Shown here one piece after another: positions 1 to 8,774 of a stretch of 35,856 bases of DNA. Location: contig JAJQCB010000085.1 in assembly GCA_021203005.1 (NCBI GenBank), positions 1 to 35,856 on the forward strand. Direction: 5' to 3'. The position numbers and the translations under genes are program-made. This DNA is from Clostridiales bacterium (GTDB taxonomy: Bacteria > Bacillota > Clostridia > Lachnospirales > Lachnospiraceae). The first letter of the stretch is position 1. The number at the start of each line of letters is the position of its first letter. The notes below the pieces were generated by a model. It made no database searches. It was not told the DNA's origin and saw nothing but the letters and a program-made list of their open reading frames with translations.

Positions 1-59
1 TCAAGGTTTTTATAGGTTTTAGACACTAAAAACAGGGTAGTTTTTGACACTACCATGAT

Positions 60-527
60 TCTGAAAGGGGAATGAAATATGGGATACAGAAAATATATCA
101 GGCTTTCCATAAGAAACCGGATGTGTAATGCACAAGGAAATGGATGTCTGTTTTCAGGAAATGCAGATTTGCAGAAGAGGAGGGAATACCATGAAGAAGG
201 GGTTATTTGAAAGTCGGGAAAGTTATGAAAGACGACTGGAAAAAGAAGAAATTGAGGCTATGACTGGTGTCAGACAAGGAATGTGGGAAAGCTTCGATAA
301 AAAGAAAGAGCGAAACAGCAGTATATTTATGACCAGGGTAAGCAAGCATTTATAACATGCTGATAAACAAAAGCTAAAACTTCCGTTGGAACCGGATATC
401 ATCCCCGATCTCATGGGATATATGGATCAGATCCTGGCTGATAATGCATCTTTCCGAACAGGCGAGAAGTTTGGTATGCCGATAAAAATCTACGAAATGG
501 GTACGGCTGTGTTTCTATGTGACTAGG
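60..527 (+). pseudogene. Gene debris: short truncated reading frames, including a partial copy of the 5' end of the bPH-domain gene at 21.7 kb
   Basis: tctgaaaggggaatg and tacagaaaatatat shared with 21676-21716; ORFs 128-355 and ~360-527 are short and look like fragments. Confidence 0.4.
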
Positions 528-532
528 GAGGT

Positions 533-1060
533 TTGGCAGTGGAATTAGTAGAAGGAATTTTGAACAGAAGAAGTATTCGTAAATTTGCGGACAGGCATAT
601 AACAGATGAGGAACTACACACGATACTTCGTGCAGCGATGGCGGGACCTACATGTGCGAATAAGCGGGACTGGAGCTTTCTTATCGTTCGTGACAAAGCA
701 ATGCTGGACAAAATGGCGGATGCTAATGGCAGACCGGCGGAGCCTCTCCGCCACTGTGATATTGGGATTCTTATCCTTGGTGATTTGGATCGTGCGTTTC
801 CGCCCGCGAAAGATTACTGGGTGATTGATGGGGCAATTGCCGGACAGAATATGATACTTGCAGCTGAGGGGCTCGGTATTGGCTCTGTATGGCTCGGAAC
901 CTGGCCGCAGATGGATCGAGTAGAGAATCAGAAAGTGCTTTTTTCATTGCCTGATTCGGTTATCCCGCATTCTGTCATTGCGCTCGGATATCCCGCAGAA
1001 GATAAGAATGATGAGCACCCGGATTATGAAGAAAGCCAGGTGCATTTTGAAAAATGGTGA
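533..1060 (+). CDS. Nitroreductase family protein (start may be GTG at 539)
   Basis: N-term RRSIRKFADRHITDEELHTILRAAMAGPTCANKRDWSFLIV and G(L)GIGSVWLGTWP, typical FMN nitroreductase motifs; RBS agggaggt. Confidence 0.9.
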   Translation: MAVELVEGILNRRSIRKFADRHITDEELHTILRAAMAGPTCANKRDWSFLIVRDKAMLDKMADANGRPAEPLRHCDIGILILGDLDRAFPPAKDYWVIDGAIAGQNMILAAEGLGIGSVWLGTWPQMDRVENQKVLFSLPDSVIPHSVIALGYPAEDKNDEHPDYEESQVHFEKW

Positions 1061-1186
1061 TTCATTAAATTGTAGAAAGCATATCTCGACTTTTTTGAAA
1101 CTCAGATTGATAATCCTAACAGTTTATGCTATTCTTTTAGCAACACAGAAATAGTGCGACCAGTTCCTGAGTGAGGTGATTGATGT

Positions 1187-1528
1187 ATGTGTACACGGAA
1201 TGAACTAAATACTATATTGAATGAACTGGTAAGATCCTATCGCGCCGTGTATGGGGATAATTTATATAAAATCATCCTTTACGGTTCATATGCGAGGGGC
1301 GATTACCACGATGATTCAGATATTGACGTAGCTGCGCTTGTAAAAGGTTCCCGCCAGGAGTTACAGGACGATTTGAAGACTGTCTGGGAACGTGCAAATG
1401 ATCTGGAGCTTGAATACGAAATACTGGTATCACCTACCGTTATCCCAGTGGATGAGTTCGAGCGTTATAAGAGTGATCTTCCATACTACAAAAATATTGA
1501 TAATGAAGGGGTTTTGATTGATGGATGA
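1187..1528 (+). CDS. MNT-type minimal nucleotidyltransferase (probable antitoxin)
   Basis: IILYGSYARGDYHDDSDIDVAALV: GSxARG...DxD nucleotidyltransferase motif; overlaps a downstream HEPN gene. Confidence 0.88.
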   Translation: MCTRNELNTILNELVRSYRAVYGDNLYKIILYGSYARGDYHDDSDIDVAALVKGSRQELQDDLKTVWERANDLELEYEILVSPTVIPVDEFERYKSDLPYYKNIDNEGVLIDG

Positions 1529-1925
1529 TGAAATCAAAAGGGAGATGTCAGACTACCGTATGAATGCGGCAATTGAACATCTGAACGCTTCACTTTATTT
1601 GCTGGAGGGCAGGTTTATAAAGGATTCCATTGGCCGATCCTATTATGCTATGTTTTCGGCAGCAAGAGCGTTGTTGGCGCTGGATGGCGTGGATTTTTCC
1701 AAGCACGCCGGGGTAATTTCGTATTTTCAAAAGGAATATATCAAGACAGGTAAGCTTGAAGTCAAATTTTCAAAGTATTTGTCTGAAGCATTCCGGATCA
1801 GAAATCATTCTGACTATGCTGACTTTTATATTGCTTCCAAACAGGACGCTGACGAGCAATACCAAAGGGCGAGGGAGTTTTGCGAAGCAATCAAATTGTA
1901 TATTGAATCGCAAGCAACCGAATAA
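1518..1925 (+). CDS. HEPN domain protein (probable toxin partner of the MNT)
   Basis: SIGRSYYAMFSAARALLALDGVDFSKHAGVISYFQKEYIKTGKL...FRIRNHSDYADF; PF05168-like HEPN pattern; 11-bp overlap with the MNT gene. Confidence 0.85.
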   Translation: MMDDEIKREMSDYRMNAAIEHLNASLYLLEGRFIKDSIGRSYYAMFSAARALLALDGVDFSKHAGVISYFQKEYIKTGKLEVKFSKYLSEAFRIRNHSDYADFYIASKQDADEQYQRAREFCEAIKLYIESQATE

Positions 1926-1997
1926 TCTTTTGAAACGACTTAGGTAAGGACGAGCTGCTTGATGAATATGCCCTGCCTGTGGAAGAAGGAGATCATT

Positions 1998-2225
1998 ATG
2001 AACAAGATAGGCCTGGCTTTAGGCGATAATACTGATGCTCTTAGCATAGTGTGCGGAATGAAAAAAGTTTTGAAAAATAAATATGAAATTGTCTTTTTTA
2101 AACCTGACAGTTTGTACCTTTCATACGATGATGAAGATGTTGACTCCGACAGTATTGATATGATGAGTGAATTAGAACAGCGTGGATTAAGAGAGTATAA
2201 ATTAAAATTGAGAAAGTATGAGTAA
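1998..2225 (+). CDS. Small hypothetical protein
   Basis: Open frame MNKIGLALGDNTDALSIVCGMKKVLKNKYEIVFFK...; no recognised family. Confidence 0.3.
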   Translation: MNKIGLALGDNTDALSIVCGMKKVLKNKYEIVFFKPDSLYLSYDDEDVDSDSIDMMSELEQRGLREYKLKLRKYE

Positions 2226-2323
2226 TGTAGGTATACGGTTGAAGATGTTGAGGATGAGGAATAAGCACAAAGATCCCGAGCAGCAAGCTGATATTGTTAT
2301 CAGAACCAATTATCACAATATTC

Positions 2324-2677
2324 ATGGCGAAAAGACCGGTTTTTATGGCAAATGAAATGGCACCGTTTTATCAGACAGTAGATGTGGAGTTCGTTTGGAA
2401 CCGTGGATTAGCGAAGTCGCAGAAGCAGAAAAATGTCAAAGCAATCCACGAAGAGTTCCTCAAACAACAGAGGGGAAAAAGAGTGCTGGAGATAGGTAAT
2501 GTAAATTACAGCAATAGCGGAATTGTACCGACAGGACAGTTCCGCTATTGCTTTATTATTGATTCCGGTAGATGTGGGATGCCGACAGATAAAAGATTGA
2601 AAACGCACTGGATATGCGAATCGTATTTGGGAAAATATAAAAACAGTAAACAGCTGGACAAATTTTGTTTTATCTGA
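2324..2677 (+). pseudogene. DUF6977-like protein fragment; C-terminus probably not native
   Basis: MAKRPVFMANEMAPFYQTVDVEFVWNRGLAKSQKQKNVKAIHEEFLKQ resembles the N-terminus of DUF6977-type proteins; the rest of the ORF runs through a 17-bp hairpin. Confidence 0.45.
2510..2552 (+). terminator. Long-stem hairpin, possible intrinsic terminator
   Basis: agcaatagcggaattgt / acagttccgctattgct arms (17 bp, one G-U), 9-nt loop, followed by ttattatt. Confidence 0.55.
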
Positions 2678-2680
2678 CAT

Positions 2681-2698
2681 ACTGAATATATATTCAGT
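2681..2698. promoter_or_regulatory. 18-bp perfect palindrome upstream of the DUF488 gene, possible operator
   Basis: ACTGAATATATATTCAGT is its own reverse complement; overlaps a possible TGGACA-17-CATACT promoter. Confidence 0.4.
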
Positions 2699-2736
2699 GA
2701 AAAGATTTTCAGTAAGTGAGGTTTGAGGAGGCGAAA

Positions 2737-3183
2737 ATGATTTACATAAAATCTTACGGGGATGTGAACGCTGGGGATTATGATGAGGTCTGGATGATTG
2801 TGCGGTCCTGGAAAGAGCCGGATCCCTGTATGCGTCATGTGCCGGAGTTGTCTCCATCCACAGACCTGTTGCATAAGTTTGTTGAATTACGGGATAACGG
2901 CGAATGGGATTATACTAAATTCATCACGGAGTATGTCCCGCGTTTCCTCAGCGAGTTCAGGGAAAAAGCGTTAGTGGTGCAGCCGTTGCTGGACGAATTG
3001 TGTAAAAAGGACAGGGAAGGGAAAAGCATCTGCCTGGCGTGTTTCTGTGAAGATGAAACGATATGCCACAGGAGTATTGTCGCGGGTTTTTTGCAGGACA
3101 GGGGAATTTCTGTCCGGACAGAAAGCGGGAGAGATTACAGAAATCTTATTCATATCGGTGAACTTTTTTGCAACAGGCAATAA
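2737..3183 (+). CDS. DUF488 family protein
   Basis: MIYIKSYGDVNAGDYDEVWMIVRSW ... LACFCEDETICHRSIVAGFL: CxCxxxxxCHR motif of DUF488. Confidence 0.85.
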   Translation: MIYIKSYGDVNAGDYDEVWMIVRSWKEPDPCMRHVPELSPSTDLLHKFVELRDNGEWDYTKFITEYVPRFLSEFREKALVVQPLLDELCKKDREGKSICLACFCEDETICHRSIVAGFLQDRGISVRTESGRDYRNLIHIGELFCNRQ

Positions 3184-3227
3184 CCAGATAAATGTTTTTT
3201 ATCTTTCGAAATTCAGAGTAACGAGGT

Positions 3228-3256
3228 TTGGGAAATTTGTCCCGGAAGGTTAAAAT
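3228..3256 (+). promoter_or_regulatory. Candidate sigma70-type promoter for the type III operon
   Basis: TTGGGA (3228-3233), 17-bp spacer, TAAAAT (3251-3256), just upstream of the cas10 RBS gcaggagg. Confidence 0.4.
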
Positions 3257-3274
3257 ACAAGCAGGAGGCGCGTT

Positions 3275-4874
3275 ATGGAGCTGACAAAGGTAATGGTAAT
3301 GTATGACGTGCGGGGAATACAGAAATATATTTTTCGAACCGCAAAGATCAAAGATGCCATAGGTGCATCTGCGATCGTAGAGAATATCATTGAGGAGGCA
3401 TTATCCTATGCGGTAAAGAAGCTGAATCTGCAGGAACGCGCAGACCTGGAATGGTATACGGGGGATGGCGTATTGGAGTATCATGATGCAGATCTTGCGG
3501 TGCAGGTTCTGTATATTGGCGGCGGTAATGCTTATGTTATCTGTGAGTCGCGCGGGCTGTGTCTGGAGATCAACCGGATTATGGCCGGATATATTATTGA
3601 AAACACATATTCTCTCCAACTGGCAACGGCGATGGTTGCGGTGACCGGGAATTACGAGCAGGATTATGCGGAGCTGATGAATGAGATGAGCCGCGTGAAA
3701 GCGGAGATGACTTTATCAAAACCTCTGGGTGCGCTGCCGGTTATGGCTGTGGAAGTCAAAACCGGATATCCTGTCTCGGCTTCTCCGGAAACCGGGGGAT
3801 CAAAAGGCAGAACAGGAGATGTGAGTACGGAGTCCCTTTTGAAGCTGAAGAAGGAAAAGAATGTACGGAGAAATATTGACGGACAGATCAAGATACTGGA
3901 CAATTATACGACCCGGAAAGGAGTGGACAGCACGCTGGCTGTAGTACATATTGATGGAAACAATATGGGCCTGCGTATCAGAGACCTGATTTCCAAAAAA
4001 GAAACCTATGAGGAAGCGGTAAATGAGATGCGCCGTATTTCTTTTCATATAAATTTCTCATATAAAACCGTTTTCGAAAATATGTGTGCCCTTTTTTCAT
4101 GAAAAGGCAGGCACGAGAAAAGAATATCAGAACAAGAAAACAGATGGTTTTGTTCTGAAAATTCTGGTGGCCGGCGACGACATTACCTATGTATGCAATG
4201 GGAAGATTGCGCTGGCGACGGTGGAATACTATTGCAGCGAGATCGCAAAGTATACAATGACCGGAGATACAGATGAAGAAAGTGTCCGGGATTACGGCTT
4301 CAGTGTATGCGCCGGGGTCGCTTACATCGGAAGCCATTTTCCGTTCCACGTGGGCTATGATGTGGCGGAAGCCTGCTGTGAAAATGCAAAGGAGAGCGCA
4401 AAGCTGCCGGAAAATAAGAGTGGGGAGCGGATTGGAAACTGGGTAGATTTCCAGATCTGTAAAAATATTCAGGCGAGAAATCTGGAAACCATGCGGGAGA
4501 GGGAGTATCTGACAGACCATGGGGAACAGCTCCTTGCCAGGCCGTATTTTGTCCGCGTCGATTCCGATGAAAACTGGCCGGTAAAAAGGACAGATTTCCG
4601 GGCTTTTGATATCCTGAAACGCAATATTAGATATTTTCAGAATGCGAAAAATATCCCCCGTTCTTTTGCCAAAAATTTAAGGAACGTATATCCGCAGGGA
4701 AAGGATAAGGCAGATATGTTTATGGCTTTCCTGGAATCCAGAAATTGGGAAATGCCGGATAAAACGGATGAACTGTTTTTGCCGGGGAATGAAGCTGTAA
4801 TAGCAAAATATTATGATGCATTAGAGCTTCTGGATTATTATATTGATCTTGACGAGATCAGAGGAGGAGAATGA
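3275..4874 (+). CDS. cas10: Cas10 of type III-D-like system, HD domain absent; split into two frames at ~4088-4100
   Basis: N-term VMYDVRGIQKYIFRTAKIKDAIGASAIVENII and LYIGGGNAYV in ORF 3275-4102; KILVAGDDITYVCNGKIALATVEYY (GGDD-like, AGDD) in ORF 4086-4874. The halves join if one T is removed from the T6 tract at ~4091-4096. Confidence 0.88.
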
Positions 4875-7033
4875 TGGGCAGATATCAGCTAAGAATAGAA
4901 TTGCTCAGTGATATGTGTGTTTCGGATGGGGGTGTGTATAACAGCTCTCTGGATACCGACATCTGTTATGACCGTTATGGGTTTCCGTTTATTCCGGCTC
5001 GCAGGATCAAAGGATGCCTGCGGGAGTGCGGGCAGGAGCTTTGTGACTGGGGGATGAAAATCCCGGTGAAGGATTTGTTTGGAGATAAGGGGGCGGATAC
5101 CAACCGGGCGAAAGTACGGATTGGGAACGCTTATCCGGAGCATTATAATGAGATGGTCCGGCAGGCGAAAGAATATGCAGGGAACCTGATTTTTCATCCG
5201 CAGAATGTGCTCGATCACTTTTCTTATATCCGCACGCAGACCGCAGTAGATTACGACACCGGGGTGGCGGATCCGACTTCACTTCGCACAATTCGTGTCG
5301 CGAATAAGGGGCTGATATTTCTGGCGGATGTGGATTTTGAAGACAGATACTTTGAGAGTATGAGCGCCTGCTGCGATACCTTTACCAATATCGGGATTGC
5401 GAGAACCAGAGGACTGGGCGAGATCCGGGCGACATTGACGGAAAATATCATGGAGGAAAAGGGAGGCAGTGATATAAACAGGCATGCAGCCTATGTGCCG
5501 GGAGCTGTGCGCCTGGATTATGAGTTGTTTCTGGAGGAACCGGTAATCTGTAAAAGTACCAATGGCGGAGAAGCGCGCAGCCTTGACTATATTGACGGCA
5601 GCAAGATTCTCGGATTGATTGCGCAGGAAATCAGGCGTCAGGGAGGAGATTTCCCTGCGTTTATGAGAAAAGGCGAGCTTTTCTGCTCAAACGCTTATCC
5701 GGCGGTTGACGGTGAGCGTTGCCTGGAAGTGCCGGCAAATTATTATTCTATCAAGAATGATCATCAGCGCTATGTAGAAAAAAACAGCCAGGAATCTCTG
5801 CCGGAAGAAGTAGGGAAGCTTCAGCTGAATATGATGAAGCATTGTTATGTCAGAGTAGATTCTGCGGGGAAATTGCTCCGGGAAACGGTGGCAATGGAGG
5901 AAAGATATCACCATCGCAGACCGGAGGACAAGTCGATCGGAAGGGCTGCGGAGGAGGCGTCCGGCGGCAGCAGGTTCTACCAGATGTCCAGTATCGAGGC
6001 CGGACAGAGACTGGCGGGATATGTGACAGGAACAGCGGAGCAGATACAGACCATTTACCGCAGCTTCAGCGGTTTACAGGAAATATGCCTGGGGTACTCA
6101 CATTCCTCTGAATATGGGAAAACGCAGATCAGAGTAACCGGACTGCAAACGGAAACTCCGATAAAAACGGTGGAACTGAAAGATTTTATGGTAAAGCTCG
6201 AGTCCCCGGCAATCCTTTACAATGATCGGGCGTTCTATTCTACGGATATTGCTGATCTGGACGCCGAGATTCAGGCGGTGCTGGGGGTGGCTGATACTCC
6301 GGCGAGAGTGAAACGTATGGATCGTTATGTAAACTATACAACTGTGGGCGGATATAATGTGACGTGGAACATGAGAAAGCCAACCATGGAGGCGTTTGAT
6401 AAGGGAACGGTTCTGCTTTATCATCTGGATGAGCCGGTTCCCGTGACCCTGCCGGGGCAGATTCTGATCGGTGAGCGGGTATCTGAGGGATTTGGCGAGG
6501 TGTCTGTGCGGGAACTGGAGATGGGTGAAGAAGGACGGATTGGTTTGTTTGGAAAGAAGGTCAATGCGGCGCAGGCCAAACAGGTACAGGTATATCCCGG
6601 TTCTCTGTCGGAAGCTTTGTGCAGGGATATGTTTCATTATTATGTGAAGACGAGAGCTGTGTCTGATGTAAAAAAACTGTCCGGCAAGGATGCGGGACTG
6701 AAAACAGAGCAGGCGAGACCTACAGTGAGCAACATGCTTTTGATGTGCAGGGAGAACACTTCCATGGACCGGATTGCCGATTCCGTGGAAAAACGATATG
6801 GGAAAAGGTCGGAGCAAAAAGGAGAAAAGCTGAAAATGGCCGGAAGAATTCTGGATCTTGCGGAAAAAGGAAGTGAGCCGCTTGCAGCTCTGTTTTGCGA
6901 AAAATATTGTGTGGCTGATTTTGGTTACAGCCGTGAAGCTGCGGAGTATCTGTATCTGGAGGCGCTTTTGCAGCAGTTGAAATATAGTATCCGAAAACGG
7001 GAGGAAAAAGGGAAGCGGAAGGAGGAGACGTAA
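4871..7033 (+). CDS. csx10: Csx10-like RAMP protein (type III-D)
   Basis: LLSDMCVSDGGVYNSSLDTDICYDRYGFPFIPARRIKGCLRECGQELC, the Csx10 N-terminal signature; glycine-rich RAMP loops (GIARTRGLGEIRA). Confidence 0.82.
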   Translation: MMGRYQLRIELLSDMCVSDGGVYNSSLDTDICYDRYGFPFIPARRIKGCLRECGQELCDWGMKIPVKDLFGDKGADTNRAKVRIGNAYPEHYNEMVRQAKEYAGNLIFHPQNVLDHFSYIRTQTAVDYDTGVADPTSLRTIRVANKGLIFLADVDFEDRYFESMSACCDTFTNIGIARTRGLGEIRATLTENIMEEKGGSDINRHAAYVPGAVRLDYELFLEEPVICKSTNGGEARSLDYIDGSKILGLIAQEIRRQGGDFPAFMRKGELFCSNAYPAVDGERCLEVPANYYSIKNDHQRYVEKNSQESLPEEVGKLQLNMMKHCYVRVDSAGKLLRETVAMEERYHHRRPEDKSIGRAAEEASGGSRFYQMSSIEAGQRLAGYVTGTAEQIQTIYRSFSGLQEICLGYSHSSEYGKTQIRVTGLQTETPIKTVELKDFMVKLESPAILYNDRAFYSTDIADLDAEIQAVLGVADTPARVKRMDRYVNYTTVGGYNVTWNMRKPTMEAFDKGTVLLYHLDEPVPVTLPGQILIGERVSEGFGEVSVRELEMGEEGRIGLFGKKVNAAQAKQVQVYPGSLSEALCRDMFHYYVKTRAVSDVKKLSGKDAGLKTEQARPTVSNMLLMCRENTSMDRIADSVEKRYGKRSEQKGEKLKMAGRILDLAEKGSEPLAALFCEKYCVADFGYSREAAEYLYLEALLQQLKYSIRKREEKGKRKEET

Positions 7034-8368
7034 ATGGGCAATCGATCCATTAAAAAAAGAAAATATATTGCGGTAAAAGTCAGATTGGCGTCACCCCTTA
7101 GCATATCCGGCGGGACAGATGAGATGACGGATGCAGATGTGCTGGTCAACGGAAGCGGCGAGGTTTTTATTCCGGGGACATCGCTGGCCGGGGCAATACG
7201 GAATTATCTCGAATTACAGAAGGATGAGAGGGGAATGATGGGATACTCCAGGGGGAAGGAAGGGCGAATGAGCGCCCTGTATCTTTCTGATCTGTATTTT
7301 GAGAACGAGGAGGAAAGATCGCAGTCATCTGCAGGACCGACAGTCTCCGTGCGGGACGGCGTAAAACTTACCCGGGAAAAGACGGTAGAAAATAAGTTTG
7401 ATATGCAGGTGATTGAAACCGGCGCTGTCGGCATGATGTATCTGAACTATGTAATCCGTGAAAATGATGAGGAGGAAATCTGGGACAGGGATATTCATGA
7501 TGTCCTTTGTGCCATTCAGAATGGGAGTATCCGGGTCGGGGCGAATAAAAACAGGGGCTTTGGCAGGCTTTCGATTGCAAAGATATGGCAGAAGACATTT
7601 GCGTATGGAGAGGATTCTTTTGACATCTCCATGTGGCTGGGCTTTAAAAAGAACGCAAAGGATATAAACTTATATTCGGAAGGAAAGACCTTTGAAGAGT
7701 GGAACGGAGGCCAGCCGGCGTCCGTTATGAAGAAATATGTCAAACTTACGGTGCCGCTGAAGCTGACCGGAGGAATCAGCATCCGGAAATATTCCACGCA
7801 GCCCGGGAAAGCAGATTATGAACATCTTACCTGTGACGGGAAGCCGGTCATCCCGGGGAGCAGTTGGAACGGTGCAATCCGGGCGGACATCCGGGATATT
7901 CTTACATCTCTCGGGATGACACAGGCACGGGTGGAAGAATGGATGGATTTGTGGTTTGGCAAGGTTTCTGTAAATGATAAAACTGCGTGGCAGTCCAGAG
8001 TCGTGGTTGGTGAAAGTGTGATTGAAGGAGCCACAGCTCTGCCGATCACCAGAAATAAGATCAATCGGTTTGATGCGTCTACGATTGACGGTGCGCTGTA
8101 TTCAGAAATTGCATATTTTGGCGGCCGGACAAAGCTGGAAATTATGGTTCGCAAAGATACAGATGAGAGCGAAAACAATTATGCTTTTCATGCACTTCTG
8201 GCGGTTTTGGAGATGGTAGTAAAAGATATTCAGGAGGGTTATGTACCTGTTGGCGGGCTTACTGCCGTGGGCAGGGGGATTTTTGAAAAAGATGAAGAAC
8301 ATGACGTTGTCTTCAGTGAGGAGATATCTATGGATAACTGCAGGGCAGAATTGTATTCGCTGTTATAG
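7034..8368 (+). CDS. Double Csm3-like (Cas7) RAMP protein, two fused Cas7 units
   Basis: Two RAMP units: KVRLASPLSISGGTDE...VFIPGTSLAGAIRNYL...GANKNRGFGRL and KLTVPLKLTGGISIR...PVIPGSSWNGAIRADI...GGLTAVGRG. Confidence 0.85.
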   Translation: MGNRSIKKRKYIAVKVRLASPLSISGGTDEMTDADVLVNGSGEVFIPGTSLAGAIRNYLELQKDERGMMGYSRGKEGRMSALYLSDLYFENEEERSQSSAGPTVSVRDGVKLTREKTVENKFDMQVIETGAVGMMYLNYVIRENDEEEIWDRDIHDVLCAIQNGSIRVGANKNRGFGRLSIAKIWQKTFAYGEDSFDISMWLGFKKNAKDINLYSEGKTFEEWNGGQPASVMKKYVKLTVPLKLTGGISIRKYSTQPGKADYEHLTCDGKPVIPGSSWNGAIRADIRDILTSLGMTQARVEEWMDLWFGKVSVNDKTAWQSRVVVGESVIEGATALPITRNKINRFDASTIDGALYSEIAYFGGRTKLEIMVRKDTDESENNYAFHALLAVLEMVVKDIQEGYVPVGGLTAVGRGIFEKDEEHDVVFSEEISMDNCRAELYSLL

Positions 8369-8384
8369 GGTGAGGAGGTAAGCG

Positions 8385-8774
8385 ATGTATTGGAATGAGT
8401 TAAATGTGGAAAATGCGCCCGAAAGAGGCCAGATGCTTCTCTATACCCGCAGGTCAGTGCTGTTTCAGGAATACGCAGATAAGGCTGAGATTGGAAAGAA
8501 TCTGGCGGATCAGGAGTTATTGGAAGTTCATTTGTTTGACCGGGAGAAGGAATACCGCGCGATTGCGACGAGAAGCCCGCGTTTCCCGGGTGGCATCATA
8601 GAGACCGTCGCGGATTTTCCTGAAAATGAGGAAGATGCCATTTACAGAGAGTCGGTGCTGTTGGAGAAAGGAGAAGGCGTGATCACGGTGCTGAACCACA
8701 TCGTGTATGATAAAAAAGGTATGGCGTCTATGGATAATTACCGGATGAAAATGGGAGGGAGCTGCGATGAGTAG
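8385..8774 (+). CDS. Csx19-like (TIGR03984-like) small protein of a type III-D operon
   Basis: 129 aa; position between the Csm3-like and TIGR03986-like genes, as in III-D loci; assignment mainly positional. Confidence 0.55.
   Translation: MYWNELNVENAPERGQMLLYTRRSVLFQEYADKAEIGKNLADQELLEVHLFDREKEYRAIATRSPRFPGGIIETVADFPENEEDAIYRESVLLEKGEGVITVLNHIVYDKKGMASMDNYRMKMGGSCDE

Noticed and set aside
6098-6817. 239-aa minus-strand ORF opposite csx10-like gene
   Set aside because: Shadow of a well-supported coding gene on the plus strand.
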